Shown: positions 1 through 7,710 of the stretch, one piece after another
Position numbering within the stretch: the first letter of the stretch is position 1
How the letters are laid out: the number at the start of each line of letters is the position of its first letter
Assembly (NCBI GenBank): GCA_041659285.1
Contig: JBAZYO010000015.1
Coordinates: 1 to 64,000, forward strand
Reading direction: 5' to 3'
DNA length: 64,000 bases
From: Vicinamibacterales bacterium
Lineage (GTDB): Bacteria > Acidobacteriota > Vicinamibacteria > Vicinamibacterales > UBA2999
Translations under genes and position numbers: made by a program
Notes under the pieces: model-generated
What the model saw: the letters and a program-made list of their open reading frames with translations, nothing else
Told to the model about the DNA's origin: nothing
Database searches by the model: none

Positions 1-2
1 TC

Positions 3-917
3 TGGATTGAGCGGGAGAAGCCGTTCAAGAGCGTTGCCGAGGAGTTGGAGACCCTGTCCAGGCAGGGCGACGACTTCCGCCGGATCATCGAGCCCCAGAA
101 GGGCGACGCGATCTTCGGCCTGGCGACGTTTCTGGAGAGTTTTGATATTCGCACAGCCTACCCGCTGCTTCTCTTTCTGCTGAATGCGAAGCTCGGCGAC
201 GAGCAGTGGGATGAGATTTCAACGCTGCTGGAATCGTACCTGCTCAGGCGAGCCGTGCTGGGCTGGTCGACGAAGGCCTACAACCGAATCTTCCTGAACC
301 TCGCAAAATCCTTGCGGGCCGTTGGTGCCCGCCCCGAGATCGTCAAGGCGTTCTTGTCGAGCCTGTCTGGCGAGTCATCGGCCTGGCCTACTGACGAGCA
401 GTTCTTCGGCGCATGGCAGGGGCGCGATACCTATCACGACCTGAACAATGCCAAGCTGGTTCACGTTCTCTCGCGGCTTAACGACACCTACCTGACGAAT
501 AGAAACGAGAGGGTCCAGATCGATTCCCCTCTGACCGTCGAACACATCCTCCCGCAGACGTGGCTCAAGAACTGGCCCCTGGCAGGCGGGGAGAGCGGGC
601 TCAGCTTCAAGGAGCTGTTCGACGCCAGCGCCGACGACCCGAGGGCAGTCGCGACAAGACGCCGGGACGCCGCCCTGCAGACGATGGGCAATCTGACCAT
701 CCTCACGCAGGAACTGAACTCGGATGCGTCAAACGCCGCGTGGGCGGTGAAGAAGTCCAAACTGCTCACGGCCTCGCTGCTGCCGATCAACCAACAGCTA
801 CACGTCTACGACAAATGGGCAGAGGACACGATCGCGCAGCGTAGCAAGGAACTCTTCCAAAAGGCGACGACTGTGTGGCCGGCGCCGCTGACACAGCCTG
901 CGCCGACGAATGGCTGA
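3..917 (+). CDS. GmrSD-type (DUF262/DUF1524) restriction enzyme, C-terminal part
   Basis: The reading frame is open to the left edge, so this is the 3' part of a larger gene. About 300 residues are visible. The C-terminal half has the DUF1524 HNH-like signature EHILPQTW (about nt 541-564) followed by a NLTILTQELNS block, which is typical of the GmrD/DUF1524 nuclease domain. The part before it matches the helical segment linking DUF262 to DUF1524. Known members of the family are type IV enzymes that cut modified DNA using NTP hydrolysis; the DUF262 ParB-like domain would lie outside the window. It sits beside the integrase at the left of the element, a common place for defence cargo. Confidence 0.8.
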   Translation, partial: WIEREKPFKSVAEELETLSRQGDDFRRIIEPQKGDAIFGLATFLESFDIRTAYPLLLFLLNAKLGDEQWDEISTLLESYLLRRAVLGWSTKAYNRIFLNLAKSLRAVGARPEIVKAFLSSLSGESSAWPTDEQFFGAWQGRDTYHDLNNAKLVHVLSRLNDTYLTNRNERVQIDSPLTVEHILPQTWLKNWPLAGGESGLSFKELFDASADDPRAVATRRRDAALQTMGNLTILTQELNSDASNAAWAVKKSKLLTASLLPINQQLHVYDKWAEDTIAQRSKELFQKATTVWPAPLTQPAPTNG

Positions 918-1101
918 TGCGGCCACGGTGGCCAGGCGCTGAGCGCCTCTCGCGCGGCACTGTACAACACGATTGAGGAGGTGTAAGTTTGCGGGGACGA
1001 ATCAGGCCGGGGTGCGACGTTCTGGAAATCTGAAGCCGATTATTTCTGCACAGCACCTGCACAGGCAACAATGGGCGAGAATGTCAAAACAACTTCAAGC
1101 C

Positions 1102-1148
1102 CTTATGATTACCCCCCTCTCCCTCTGGGAGAGGAAGACAATCATAAG
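1102..1148. repeat. 47-bp nested inverted repeat upstream of integrase
   Basis: Outer arms CTTATGATT (1102-1110) and AATCATAAG (1140-1148) are perfect complements. Inside them, CCTCTCCC (1116-1123) and GGGAGAGG (1127-1134) form an 8-bp stem with a 3-nt loop. The two stems are separated by a symmetric 5x5 internal loop. There is no T-run. It may be a transcription terminator for the restriction gene, a REP-like repeat, or a site related to integrase control. Confidence 0.7.
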
Positions 1149-1268
1149 TAATTGACATCTCACATTTTCTTCTCTACAAATCGTCTAAACAACCTCTTCA
1201 CAGATACGGCAGATCAAGGAGTTACAAATTATTCATACACACTTCCTGCACAGAAAGAAAGCCCCCGC

Positions 1269-2606
1269 GTGTCCTTCCTCGTCGATGTTCAAGAACTCAA
1301 GACCGGCCTCATCATCTTCCGCAGAGCGGACGTAACACACCGCAACTGGTACTGCCGGGTGCGTGTGCCGAACGAAGACCGGTACAAAACGATCTCCCTC
1401 AAGACCTCCGACATCCGCGAGGCCCGCGACAAGGCCTTCGAGCATGACGCCGACATCCGCTTCCGCGTCAAACACGACGTCCCGATCTTCGAGAAGTCGT
1501 TTGCCGAAGTGGCGCGGGAGTATTCAGAGTTCCACAAAGGCGTGGCCGCTTCGGGCCAGATCACGATGAACCGCTGGAAGATCGTCGATGGCTACATCCG
1601 CCTGCACCTGATTCCCTATGTCGGGAACATTCAGATCACCCTCGTCACCGAGGACAAATGGAAGTCCTATCCGCTCTGGCGCAAGCAGAACAACGCCGGG
1701 AAGAAGGCCTCCCGCGCTCGGCGACCGCGCGCCAACGCCGGCACGCCGGAGCCTGGCGACGCCAAGCCGCCGCCGCCGGCAAGGGATGGCACCATCCGTC
1801 AGGAGATGATGACCTTCCGCGCCATCATGAATTTCGCGGCCGACAGGCAATACATCCGCGAAAGGCAGGTGCCGAAGGGCAAGCTCGTCTCCGACAAGGC
1901 GCGCCGGGAGGAATTCACGCCGCAGGAGTACCGCGAGCTGCATACCTTCGCCCGCCGCTGGATCAAGGATGCGCGGCACGAGGCGAGCGCCTGGTACCGC
2001 AACATGGCCTACAACTTCATGCTGGTCATGGCGAACACGGGCATGCGCACGATGGAGGCGCGCAACCTCCGCTGGCGCGACATCGACGCCCGCGCCGACC
2101 GGCAGGAGCGCCCCTTCGTCTGCATCAACGTGCGCGGCAAAGGCAAGTTCCGGGAACTGATCGCCGCGCAGAACGTCGCTTCATACCTGGAACGGATCAA
2201 AGCAATCAGCAAGGCCATCAAGCCTGATGATTTCGTATTCACCACCCGTGGCGGCAAATCCGCCTCCACCCTTTACGGCTCCCTGATCGAAGACCTCCTC
2301 ACCAAGTCCGGCCTGCTTCACAGCGCGTCTGGAAGCCGGCGAAGCTCCTACTGTTTCCGCCACACCTACGCGACCTTCCGCCTGATGGAGGGGGTTGACG
2401 TGTATTTCCTGGCCAAACAGATGGGAACCTCCGTCAAGATGATCGAGGATTATTACGGCCACATCACGCCCGCCAAGAATGCCGAGCGCATTCTCCAGGG
2501 CATCCCGGGATGGGAGCCGATGGCGGACGGTTCCGGCGCACTGGCCGGCAGCGTGAACGCTGGCGGCGCCGGAGACAAACCGCCAGAACCTCGATCCAGG
2601 AAGTAA
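1269..2606 (+). CDS. int: Tyrosine recombinase / integrase of the mobile element
   Basis: Site-specific recombinase expected to insert and excise the element at the tRNA-Leu 3' end. Numbering from an upstream TTG at 1152, the catalytic Arg of box I is in NTGMRTMEA (about residue 299), box II is YCFRHTYATF (Arg-403, His-404; the usual first His is Tyr) and the nucleophile lies in EDYYGH (Tyr-435). The frame is open from TTG 1152, but its first 39 codons are AT-rich and unlike the family. GTG at 1269, after a purine-rich AGAAAGAAAG stretch, begins just before the usual VQEL...NWYCR N-terminal core, so I prefer it. Length from 1269 is 445 aa, usual for full-length integrases with an arm-binding/core-binding domain. 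Confidence 0.9.
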   Translation: MSFLVDVQELKTGLIIFRRADVTHRNWYCRVRVPNEDRYKTISLKTSDIREARDKAFEHDADIRFRVKHDVPIFEKSFAEVAREYSEFHKGVAASGQITMNRWKIVDGYIRLHLIPYVGNIQITLVTEDKWKSYPLWRKQNNAGKKASRARRPRANAGTPEPGDAKPPPPARDGTIRQEMMTFRAIMNFAADRQYIRERQVPKGKLVSDKARREEFTPQEYRELHTFARRWIKDARHEASAWYRNMAYNFMLVMANTGMRTMEARNLRWRDIDARADRQERPFVCINVRGKGKFRELIAAQNVASYLERIKAISKAIKPDDFVFTTRGGKSASTLYGSLIEDLLTKSGLLHSASGSRRSSYCFRHTYATFRLMEGVDVYFLAKQMGTSVKMIEDYYGHITPAKNAERILQGIPGWEPMADGSGALAGSVNAGGAGDKPPEPRSRK

Positions 2607-2836
2607 CCGCGGATGTGCCGCCGCCGCTCAATGCATCGAGTTCGATGCCAGGCGGTCCCGGCAACATCACACAGCGCACGCCGCTGAAGCGGGCCGGGTG
2701 CGCTGCCGGTCGGTCCCCATGCGCGGATTGGACAGGGACAACTCCCGCGGCAGACTTCGGCCGTGGCCTTATCATTAGTCCTGTTGTTTCTGGAAGGACG
2801 GGGCGCTTCCAAACGGACAGGACAGGGCTCTCCCGC

Positions 2837-3361
2837 ATGAATGATCATCCGGTCTGGCATGTATACGACGAACTCCGCACGGCGAAGCTGAACCTGTACT
2901 ACTACCGCCAGGTTCTCGGCCGTGCGCGGAGATGGCAGACCGTCCGGGAACTCCTGATGGCGGCCTCAGGCTCCACGGGTGTCGCTGGCCTCTGGCTGTT
3001 CAGCACCGGCCCGGGCGACGTTCTCTGGAAGGGCCTCGCGTCGGTGACGGCGTTCATTGCCCTCTACCAGAGCGTCGCGCGCCCGAGCGAGCGGATTCGC
3101 TGTCTTGAAACGCAAACGACCGGTTGGGCGCAACTGGAGCACTCGCTCGCGGACATGCGGCGCCGCATTCACGAACTTGGCCGCTATGACGGCGTCTTGC
3201 AGGCCGAACTCAAGGGAATCCTCGACGGGAAGTTGAGCATCATCGCCGACGTGTCGGAGACGCACGTCAATGAAGCCATACGTGGCCGCTGCTTCGAGGC
3301 CGTCAAGAAGGAGCTCCCGTTGCACGTGTTCTTTGTCCCCGAGCCACGACCAGAGAAGTGA
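2837..3361 (+). CDS. Small two-helix membrane protein, SLATT-like
   Basis: 174 aa from ATG 2837. An N-terminal amphipathic Tyr/Arg-rich helix is followed by two closely spaced hydrophobic segments (roughly residues 37-52 and 60-75) and a long charged, coiled-coil-like C-terminal half. This topology resembles SLATT-family proteins (two-TM effectors that accompany nucleotide-sensing systems), but I see no diagnostic motif, so that is only a resemblance. The frame stays open far upstream into the integrase; the ATG at 2837 is chosen because the upstream stretch has no protein-like pattern. The next small ORF starts 9 bp after the stop. Confidence 0.6.
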   Translation: MNDHPVWHVYDELRTAKLNLYYYRQVLGRARRWQTVRELLMAASGSTGVAGLWLFSTGPGDVLWKGLASVTAFIALYQSVARPSERIRCLETQTTGWAQLEHSLADMRRRIHELGRYDGVLQAELKGILDGKLSIIADVSETHVNEAIRGRCFEAVKKELPLHVFFVPEPRPEK

Positions 3362-3370
3362 GACACCGAG

Positions 3371-3517
3371 ATGCCTGAGCAGCCGAAAAGACCGACGCCG
3401 CCACCGCCGCCTCCGCCGCAGCGGCCGGACAGGGAAATCCGGAAGATTGATCCGCCGGAGCCATGGCCGCGACCGCAGTCGCCGCCGCCCCAGCCGCCGC
3501 CCGGGCGCGAGCCCTGA
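3371..3517 (+). CDS. Proline-rich 48-aa protein
   Basis: A short ORF 9 bp after the preceding membrane protein, probably co-transcribed with it. About 40% of residues are proline, including a run of seven, with a charged centre (PDREIRKIDPP). No signal peptide or membrane segment. The proline tracts would be elongation-factor-P dependent. No function can be assigned. It is listed because of its tight spacing and clean start and stop; low-complexity GC-rich DNA can produce such ORFs by chance. Confidence 0.35.
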   Translation: MPEQPKRPTPPPPPPPQRPDREIRKIDPPEPWPRPQSPPPQPPPGREP

Positions 3518-3714
3518 GTTCCGGGCAGCGAGGGGGCGCCCCTGTGCGCCGCAAAGCGCTATCTCAATCCCCTCGACCCTTCGCGCGAGCGCGTTTGCGC
3601 AGCAGGTATCCGACCGGGTAGCGATCACGCCAACCACGATGCTGTCACGTATTCTGACCTGGCCTGCCGTCTTCGCCTCCTTCGGACGGCGCGCGCCATC
3701 GTCGCTGAGAATGC

Positions 3715-3887
3715 GCGACCAGCGGCGGTCCGGCACTGTCGCGCCAGCGGTATTGCGTGCTGTCACGCCCGCGCCAAAGGCCCGCCGCTTCGACGCCGCA
3801 CGCCGTCCTCGTGTCCCTGTCCCGACCGTGACCGTGGGTTCCTCTGTCGGTGAAGGAACCACACATCACGGTTTCAAGGAGGACAGA
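3715..3887 (+). ncRNA. Structured leader 1, radC-motif-like cis-regulatory RNA candidate
   Basis: First of four related leaders in the element. It has the shared block GCGCCAGCGG (3741-3750), then CTGTCACG (3760-3767), then, just before the ribosome binding site, a hairpin GGTTCCT (3837-3843) / AGGAACC (3854-3860). Leader 4 (upstream of 22,676) has the same blocks and the same hairpin followed by the same ACACATC tract. The described radC RNA motif lies upstream of antirestriction, methyltransferase and related genes, which fits the set here; the family match itself is not proven. Confidence 0.5.
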
Positions 3888-4073
3888 ATGGCTACGACGG
3901 CAACGACCATCCAGAACAAGACCATCACCTACGCAATGCTTGTTGTATTCACCGTGGACGCACGGTCGGACGAGCACCTGCAGGACGCGCAGGCGATCCG
4001 CGACGAGGCTGAGAGCTGGATCACCGGCCTCGACGCCACGGTCAAGGGCGTGTGCGTTCGCAAGGCGGACTAG
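3888..4073 (+). CDS. Small conserved-looking protein, 61 aa
   Basis: ATG 3888 is preceded by a strong AAGGAGG site (3876-3882) directly after the structured leader, so the start is well supported even though the frame is open much further upstream. The protein has a Thr-rich N-terminus, one short beta/hydrophobic strand (TYAMLVVFTV) and an acidic helix (DAQAIRDEAESWI). No known domain recognised. The shared leader suggests co-regulation with the methyltransferase, ArdC and the 22,676 gene, so a role during element transfer or establishment is plausible but inferred. Confidence 0.65.
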   Translation: MATTATTIQNKTITYAMLVVFTVDARSDEHLQDAQAIRDEAESWITGLDATVKGVCVRKAD

Positions 4074-4218
4074 CCGTCTCTGCCGGGGCGCACGGCGCGC
4101 CCCGGCCTGACGTGTGGCGACGGGAATGTCGCCGCCGCTGTTCTCACGTTGGCCGCTGATGGGTCAGGCCTCAGCCGCATACCAGCGGCTGTCTTGAGTT
4201 TGCGCTCCCGCACATGCC

Positions 4219-4355
4219 GCGCCAGCGGAATCTGTCACGGCCAGTGCAAGTGGGCTCGCAGGCACGCCCGCCGTCCTGGTTTGTCTCTCCCGCGTTGAGT
4301 TTGCCCTCCGTTCCCGGCGAGAGAGCAAACGTCAACCGCGAACAAGGAGAGCACC
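4219..4355 (+). ncRNA. Structured leader 2, radC-motif-like, upstream of DNA methyltransferase
   Basis: Carries GCGCCAGCGG (4219-4228) and CTGTCACG (4232-4239). A hairpin GTTTGCCCTC (4299-4308) / GAGAGCAAAC (4321-4330), with one mismatch, is followed closely by the AAGGAGA ribosome binding site and ATG 4356. Leader 3 has the same architecture with a perfect version of this hairpin. Together they look like a cis-acting RNA or single-strand promoter module shared by establishment genes. Confidence 0.55.
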
Positions 4356-5060
4356 ATGAACACCCGCACCACCAACGACAACCCTCAACAAGACCCATCG
4401 ACGGCCAACCGCATCATCAATGGCGATTGCACAGGAGTCCTCAAGACCATCGCGGACGAGAGTATTGACTTCGTCCTGACCGACCCACCCTATCTCGTCG
4501 GCTACCGGGACCGCAGCGGCCGGACCATCGCCAACGACAGCCGGCCGGAAAGCGTTCTCGGCGCCTTCGACGACGTTTACCGCGTCCTGAAACCTGACAA
4601 CTTCTGTATTTCGTTCTACGGCTGGAACCGCGTCGATGCGTTCTTCGGCGCCTGGAGGCGCGCCGGCTTCACGCCCGTGGGCCACATGGTCTGGCGCAAG
4701 AACTACGCGTCCAGCACGGGGTTCCTGAACGCCCGTCACGAGCAGGCGTATCTGCTCGCCAAGGGCCGCCCGGCGAAACCCGCCCGACCGCTCGACGACG
4801 TTCAGCCGTGGGAATACACCGGCAACCATTCGCACCCCACCGAGAAAGCGGTGAGCATTCTCGAACCGCTCATCAGGACCTTCTCACGCCCAGGCGACGT
4901 TGTTCTTGACCCCTTCGCCGGCTCCGGCAGCACCCTCGTGGCAGCCGCGCTGTCCGGACGCCGCTATCTCGGCATCGAGCTTGAGTCCCGCTACTGCCAG
5001 CTCGCCGAAAAGCGTCTCGCGGGCGCCAGCAGGTTTGTGCAGCGGAAACCCGCCGCCTGA
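4356..5060 (+). CDS. DNA adenine-type methyltransferase (beta class, orphan)
   Basis: 234 aa. Motif IV DPPY (Asp-43 to Tyr-46) comes before motif I DPFAGSGST (185-193), the order of beta-class amino-methyltransferases. DPPY favours N6-adenine methylation. No cognate restriction gene is adjacent, so it is most likely a solitary plasmid/ICE methylase that protects the element from host restriction or marks its DNA. Start ATG 4356 has a good AAGGAGA site and begins MNTRTTNDN, similar to the start of the ArdC gene. The target site is not predictable from sequence alone. Confidence 0.88.
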   Translation: MNTRTTNDNPQQDPSTANRIINGDCTGVLKTIADESIDFVLTDPPYLVGYRDRSGRTIANDSRPESVLGAFDDVYRVLKPDNFCISFYGWNRVDAFFGAWRRAGFTPVGHMVWRKNYASSTGFLNARHEQAYLLAKGRPAKPARPLDDVQPWEYTGNHSHPTEKAVSILEPLIRTFSRPGDVVLDPFAGSGSTLVAAALSGRRYLGIELESRYCQLAEKRLAGASRFVQRKPAA

Positions 5061-5154
5061 CGGCCGCCACGCTGGCCTCTCTTCCTCTGCCTTGTCGTCA
5101 ATCGCAGGTCTTCGCGCGCGTGTCCGGCAGGCTCGTGATCTAGGCCTTCGCTCC

Positions 5155-5316
5155 CGCACAGGCCGCGCCAGCAAAGCTGTCACGGGAAACCTGTGCATTC
5201 CGGAAGCGAAGGCACGCCCGCCGTCCCCGCGCGCCGTCCTCCGTTTTCCCTCCGGGTTGAGTTTGCTCTCCGTTCTGGCGAGAGAGCAAACGTCAACTGC
5301 GAAAACGGAGGACACC
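5155..5316 (+). ncRNA. Structured leader 3, radC-motif-like, upstream of ardC-like gene
   Basis: Contains GCGCCAGC (5165-5172), CTGTCACG (5177-5184) and a perfect 10-bp hairpin GTTTGCTCTC (5261-5270) / GAGAGCAAAC (5282-5291), then ACGGAGGA and ATG 5317. The first 8 codons downstream resemble those after leader 2, so leader and start region appear to have been duplicated or to spread as one module. Confidence 0.55.
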
Positions 5317-6246
5317 ATGAACACCTGCACTGCCACCGACAACACCCGGCACGAACCGGCCACGCGGCAAGACATCTACACGCGCATTACCGCGAAGATC
5401 GTGAGCGCGCTCGAAACCGGCGTCCGGCCCTGGGTCAGGCCGTGGAGCGCCGAACACGCCGCCGGGCGCATCACGCGACCGTTGCGCCACAACGGCCAGC
5501 CCTACACCGGCATCAACATCCTGTCGCTCTGGGCTTCGGCGACCGAGCAAGGGTTCGCCGCGCCGATCTGGATGACGTATCGGCAGGCGACCGAGCTGAA
5601 AGCTCACGTCCGCAAAGGCGAGAAGGGTTCGCCGGTCGTCTACGCGAACAGCATCACGCGTACCGAGACCGACGCCGCGAGCGGCGCCGAGACCGAACGT
5701 GACATTCACTTCCTCAAGGGCTACACCGTGTTCAACATCGAGCAGATCGAAGGACTGCCCGAGCACTACAACGCGCCCGCATCACCGCGTCTCGACGTGC
5801 CCGAGCGTATCGCGCGTGCGGAGGCGTTCTTCGCTGCGACAGGTGCAGCCCTGTCGCACGGCGGTACCCGCGCCTTCTACCGCCCTTCGGCCGACAGTAT
5901 CGTCCTGCCGCCCTTCGAGGCATTCCGCGATGCCGAGAGCTACTACGCCACCCTCGCGCACGAGACCACGCACTGGACCGCGCATGAATCGCGCCTCGGG
6001 CGAGACTTCGGCAGCAGGCGCTTCGGCTCCGAAGGCTACGCCATCGAGGAACTCGTGGCCGAACTCGGAGCCGCGTTCATCTGCGCTGATCTCGACCTAG
6101 CGCTGGAGCCGCGTGAGGACCACGCGTCCTACCTCGCGAACTGGCTGGAAGTCCTCAAGGCTGACAACCGCGCCATCTTCTCAGCCGCCAGCCACGCGCA
6201 GCGGGCGGCTGATTTCCTGCACCGTCTTCAACCGGCGACTGGGTGA
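5317..6246 (+). CDS. ardC: ArdC-like antirestriction protein
   Basis: 309 aa. The N-terminal ~120 residues match the ArdC/DUF1738 ssDNA-binding domain (DIYTRITAKIVSALE, RPW motif, GINILSLW, KGEKGSPVVY). The C-terminal part is a zincin-like metallopeptidase domain with HETTH (His-215 to His-219) and a downstream EELVAELGAAF helix supplying the third ligand. Known ArdC proteins protect incoming single-stranded plasmid DNA from restriction. The frame is open upstream to about 4900, but ATG 5317 follows the leader and a strong GGAGGA site and starts the family homology. Confidence 0.9.
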   Translation: MNTCTATDNTRHEPATRQDIYTRITAKIVSALETGVRPWVRPWSAEHAAGRITRPLRHNGQPYTGINILSLWASATEQGFAAPIWMTYRQATELKAHVRKGEKGSPVVYANSITRTETDAASGAETERDIHFLKGYTVFNIEQIEGLPEHYNAPASPRLDVPERIARAEAFFAATGAALSHGGTRAFYRPSADSIVLPPFEAFRDAESYYATLAHETTHWTAHESRLGRDFGSRRFGSEGYAIEELVAELGAAFICADLDLALEPREDHASYLANWLEVLKADNRAIFSAASHAQRAADFLHRLQPATG

Positions 6247-6272
6247 TGCCGGTTGCATCCTCGCTTCGCTCA

Positions 6273-6290
6273 GGCGGCCGTTTGGCCGCC
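6273..6290 (+). terminator. Hairpin after ardC-like gene
   Basis: GGCGGCC (6273-6279), loop GTTT, GGCCGCC (6284-6290): a 7-bp all-GC stem 26 bp after the ArdC stop. No U-tract follows, so intrinsic termination would be weak. Confidence 0.45.
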
Positions 6291-6409
6291 GGCCTGTAAG
6301 GTGGCACGCCCACATTTCCTCGGCGACCCCTGTGCGACATGTGCCTTCACCGCACTGTCGCGGGGACAGAAAGTGAATGGTTGAATAGTTAAATGATTGA
6401 CGGCTCCAC

Positions 6410-6438
6410 GGATCAACGGTTCGAGGAACCGTTGATCC
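6410..6438. terminator. Perfect 13-bp hairpin between convergent genes
   Basis: GGATCAACGGTTC (6410-6422), loop GAG, GAACCGTTGATCC (6426-6438). It lies between the 3' ends of the ArdC gene (+) and the DUF1566 gene (-), a natural place for a bidirectional terminator. Neither strand has a clear T-run. Confidence 0.5.
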
Positions 6439-6469
6439 TCACCCCGGCGCTGGGACGCATGCGAAGCTC

Positions 6470-7234
6470 CTAAGACCGCTTCGCATCCAACAAGCGCACC
6501 GGCCGGCAACTCAAGCGACCGTTGTCCTTACCGTCCCGACCTTCGTCGCCGTCCGGGAACCGGACACCCCACACGCCGGACGGGTTGGCACCGTCCTCAG
6601 TGGACGACCAGTACCAGTAGGGAAAGCCGGAACCGCTTCCTTTGTTGGATGTATTAAAGGTGCCCTTCAAGGCACCTTCGTTCTGGTTCTTTTGCAGGAC
6701 GAGCAGATTTTCCTTGTTTGGAATGTGCCAATCGTCGTGGCCGAGGGATTTGTTGTTGTTCAGTTTCTTGACTGCTTTTGCAGCGTCATTGAAGGTCATG
6801 CAGACATCCAGATCATTCGGCATTGCGTAGATCTGTTGTTTGCCGTCAGCTGTCATGCCCGCGAAAACGGAGCCATCGGCCATTTTCTGGCCAGCCAGCA
6901 GGGCAATCGCGGAGGTATCGTTTGCAGGAACTGGTTTGTGAATGACGGTAACCCCTGGGGCGCTAATGACGAGGTGACCGTCCGCGGCTTGCTCGATGGT
7001 GACGCCGTTCAGGACAATCGCGTTGAAATCTTTGCTGATGCTGATCTTGGTGCCTTCTTCGGCGGTGGCTGCGGTGCCAGCGGCTTTCGCTTCAACACCG
7101 TCTTTTGTATAGGCGGTAACTTTCTTGCCATCCGCGCTGACTTCGACTTTGGAGTCGCCGATGGTGACGGTGCTCAGGTCTTTACCGACGTTCACCTGGA
7201 CATCTGTGATCTCTTTCTTTGTACTCGTCGTCAT
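6470..7234 (-). CDS. DUF1566 (Lcl_C, C-type-lectin-fold) domain protein
   Basis: 254 aa. The N-terminal ~100 residues are a repetitive beta-rich region (ITDVQVNVGKDLSTVTIG, then VEVSADGKKV). The C-terminal half is a DUF1566/Lcl_C domain: MADGSVFAG, DWHIPNKENLLVL, YWYWSSTED, GVRFPDGDEG, RLSCRPVRL. Related domains bind ligands on cell surfaces, but no signal peptide is visible here. The start ATG 7234 has a GAAGGAAG site. The gene looks less GC-rich than its neighbours, suggesting a different origin. The fold is also used by diversity-generating retroelement targets, but no reverse transcriptase or template repeat is seen. Confidence 0.75.
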   Translation of the reverse strand: MTTSTKKEITDVQVNVGKDLSTVTIGDSKVEVSADGKKVTAYTKDGVEAKAAGTAATAEEGTKISISKDFNAIVLNGVTIEQAADGHLVISAPGVTVIHKPVPANDTSAIALLAGQKMADGSVFAGMTADGKQQIYAMPNDLDVCMTFNDAAKAVKKLNNNKSLGHDDWHIPNKENLLVLQKNQNEGALKGTFNTSNKGSGSGFPYWYWSSTEDGANPSGVWGVRFPDGDEGRDGKDNGRLSCRPVRLLDAKRS

Positions 7235-7318
7235 GCTTCGCTTCCTTCTCTCTAGAACACCTCCGTTGAAGTGACAGCCATCCCCACGCGGGATGATGTC
7301 TGCCAGTGTTATGAAATG

Positions 7319-7347
7319 ACTCTACATGATTATCCGTAACTGTACAA
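7319..7347 (-). promoter_or_regulatory. Candidate promoter for the DUF1566 gene
   Basis: On the minus strand, TTGTAC (complement of 7342-7347), a 17-bp spacer and TAGAGT (complement of 7319-7324) lie about 85 bp upstream of the start codon. Each hexamer matches 4 of 6 sigma-70 consensus positions. Confidence 0.35.
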
Positions 7348-7429
7348 GCCCAGATTGGTTAACGGAGCAGGCGGGTCGATGTATCGCTGGCTATTCGACT
7401 GAAATCACGTAAGAAAACACTGCTGGAGG

Positions 7430-7681
7430 TTGTCTCCTCCAGACAAATTGCGTGACGGAAAACCTTCTGCACACGCGCAACGTGCGCGAATCACCTGCCG
7501 CAGCCGAGCGTCAAGGAACTCGAAGTTCCCGCGCCCGGACTTGGCCCCGCCCAAAGGCGAATACCGCGTCGTCGTGGAAGTGCGCTCCGGTACGAGCCAC
7601 ATTCGCGAAGACTTCTCATTCACGCTTCGCCACGCCGGCAAAGGCACGCCCCTCGAACTGACCACCGCTGCGCCGCGCTGA
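7430..7681 (+). pseudogene. Possible frameshifted 3' gene fragment
   Basis: The last ~45 codons before TGA 7679-7681 read as a plausible beta-rich domain (GEYRVVVEVRSGTSHIREDFSFTL). Just upstream, the sensible frame appears to switch: another frame reads LPQPSVKELEVPAPGL, which would join well to APPKGEYR. No start codon with a ribosome binding site is evident. I read it as the decayed tail of an exported or Ig-like protein. It could also be noncoding. Confidence 0.25.
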
Positions 7682-7710
7682 GGAGCACCGGGGGAACCGC
7701 CCGCGCAACT

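Noticed and set aside
6470..7234. Diversity-generating retroelement target
   Set aside because: The lectin-like fold is shared with such targets, but there is no reverse transcriptase, template repeat or adenine-biased variable region in the window.
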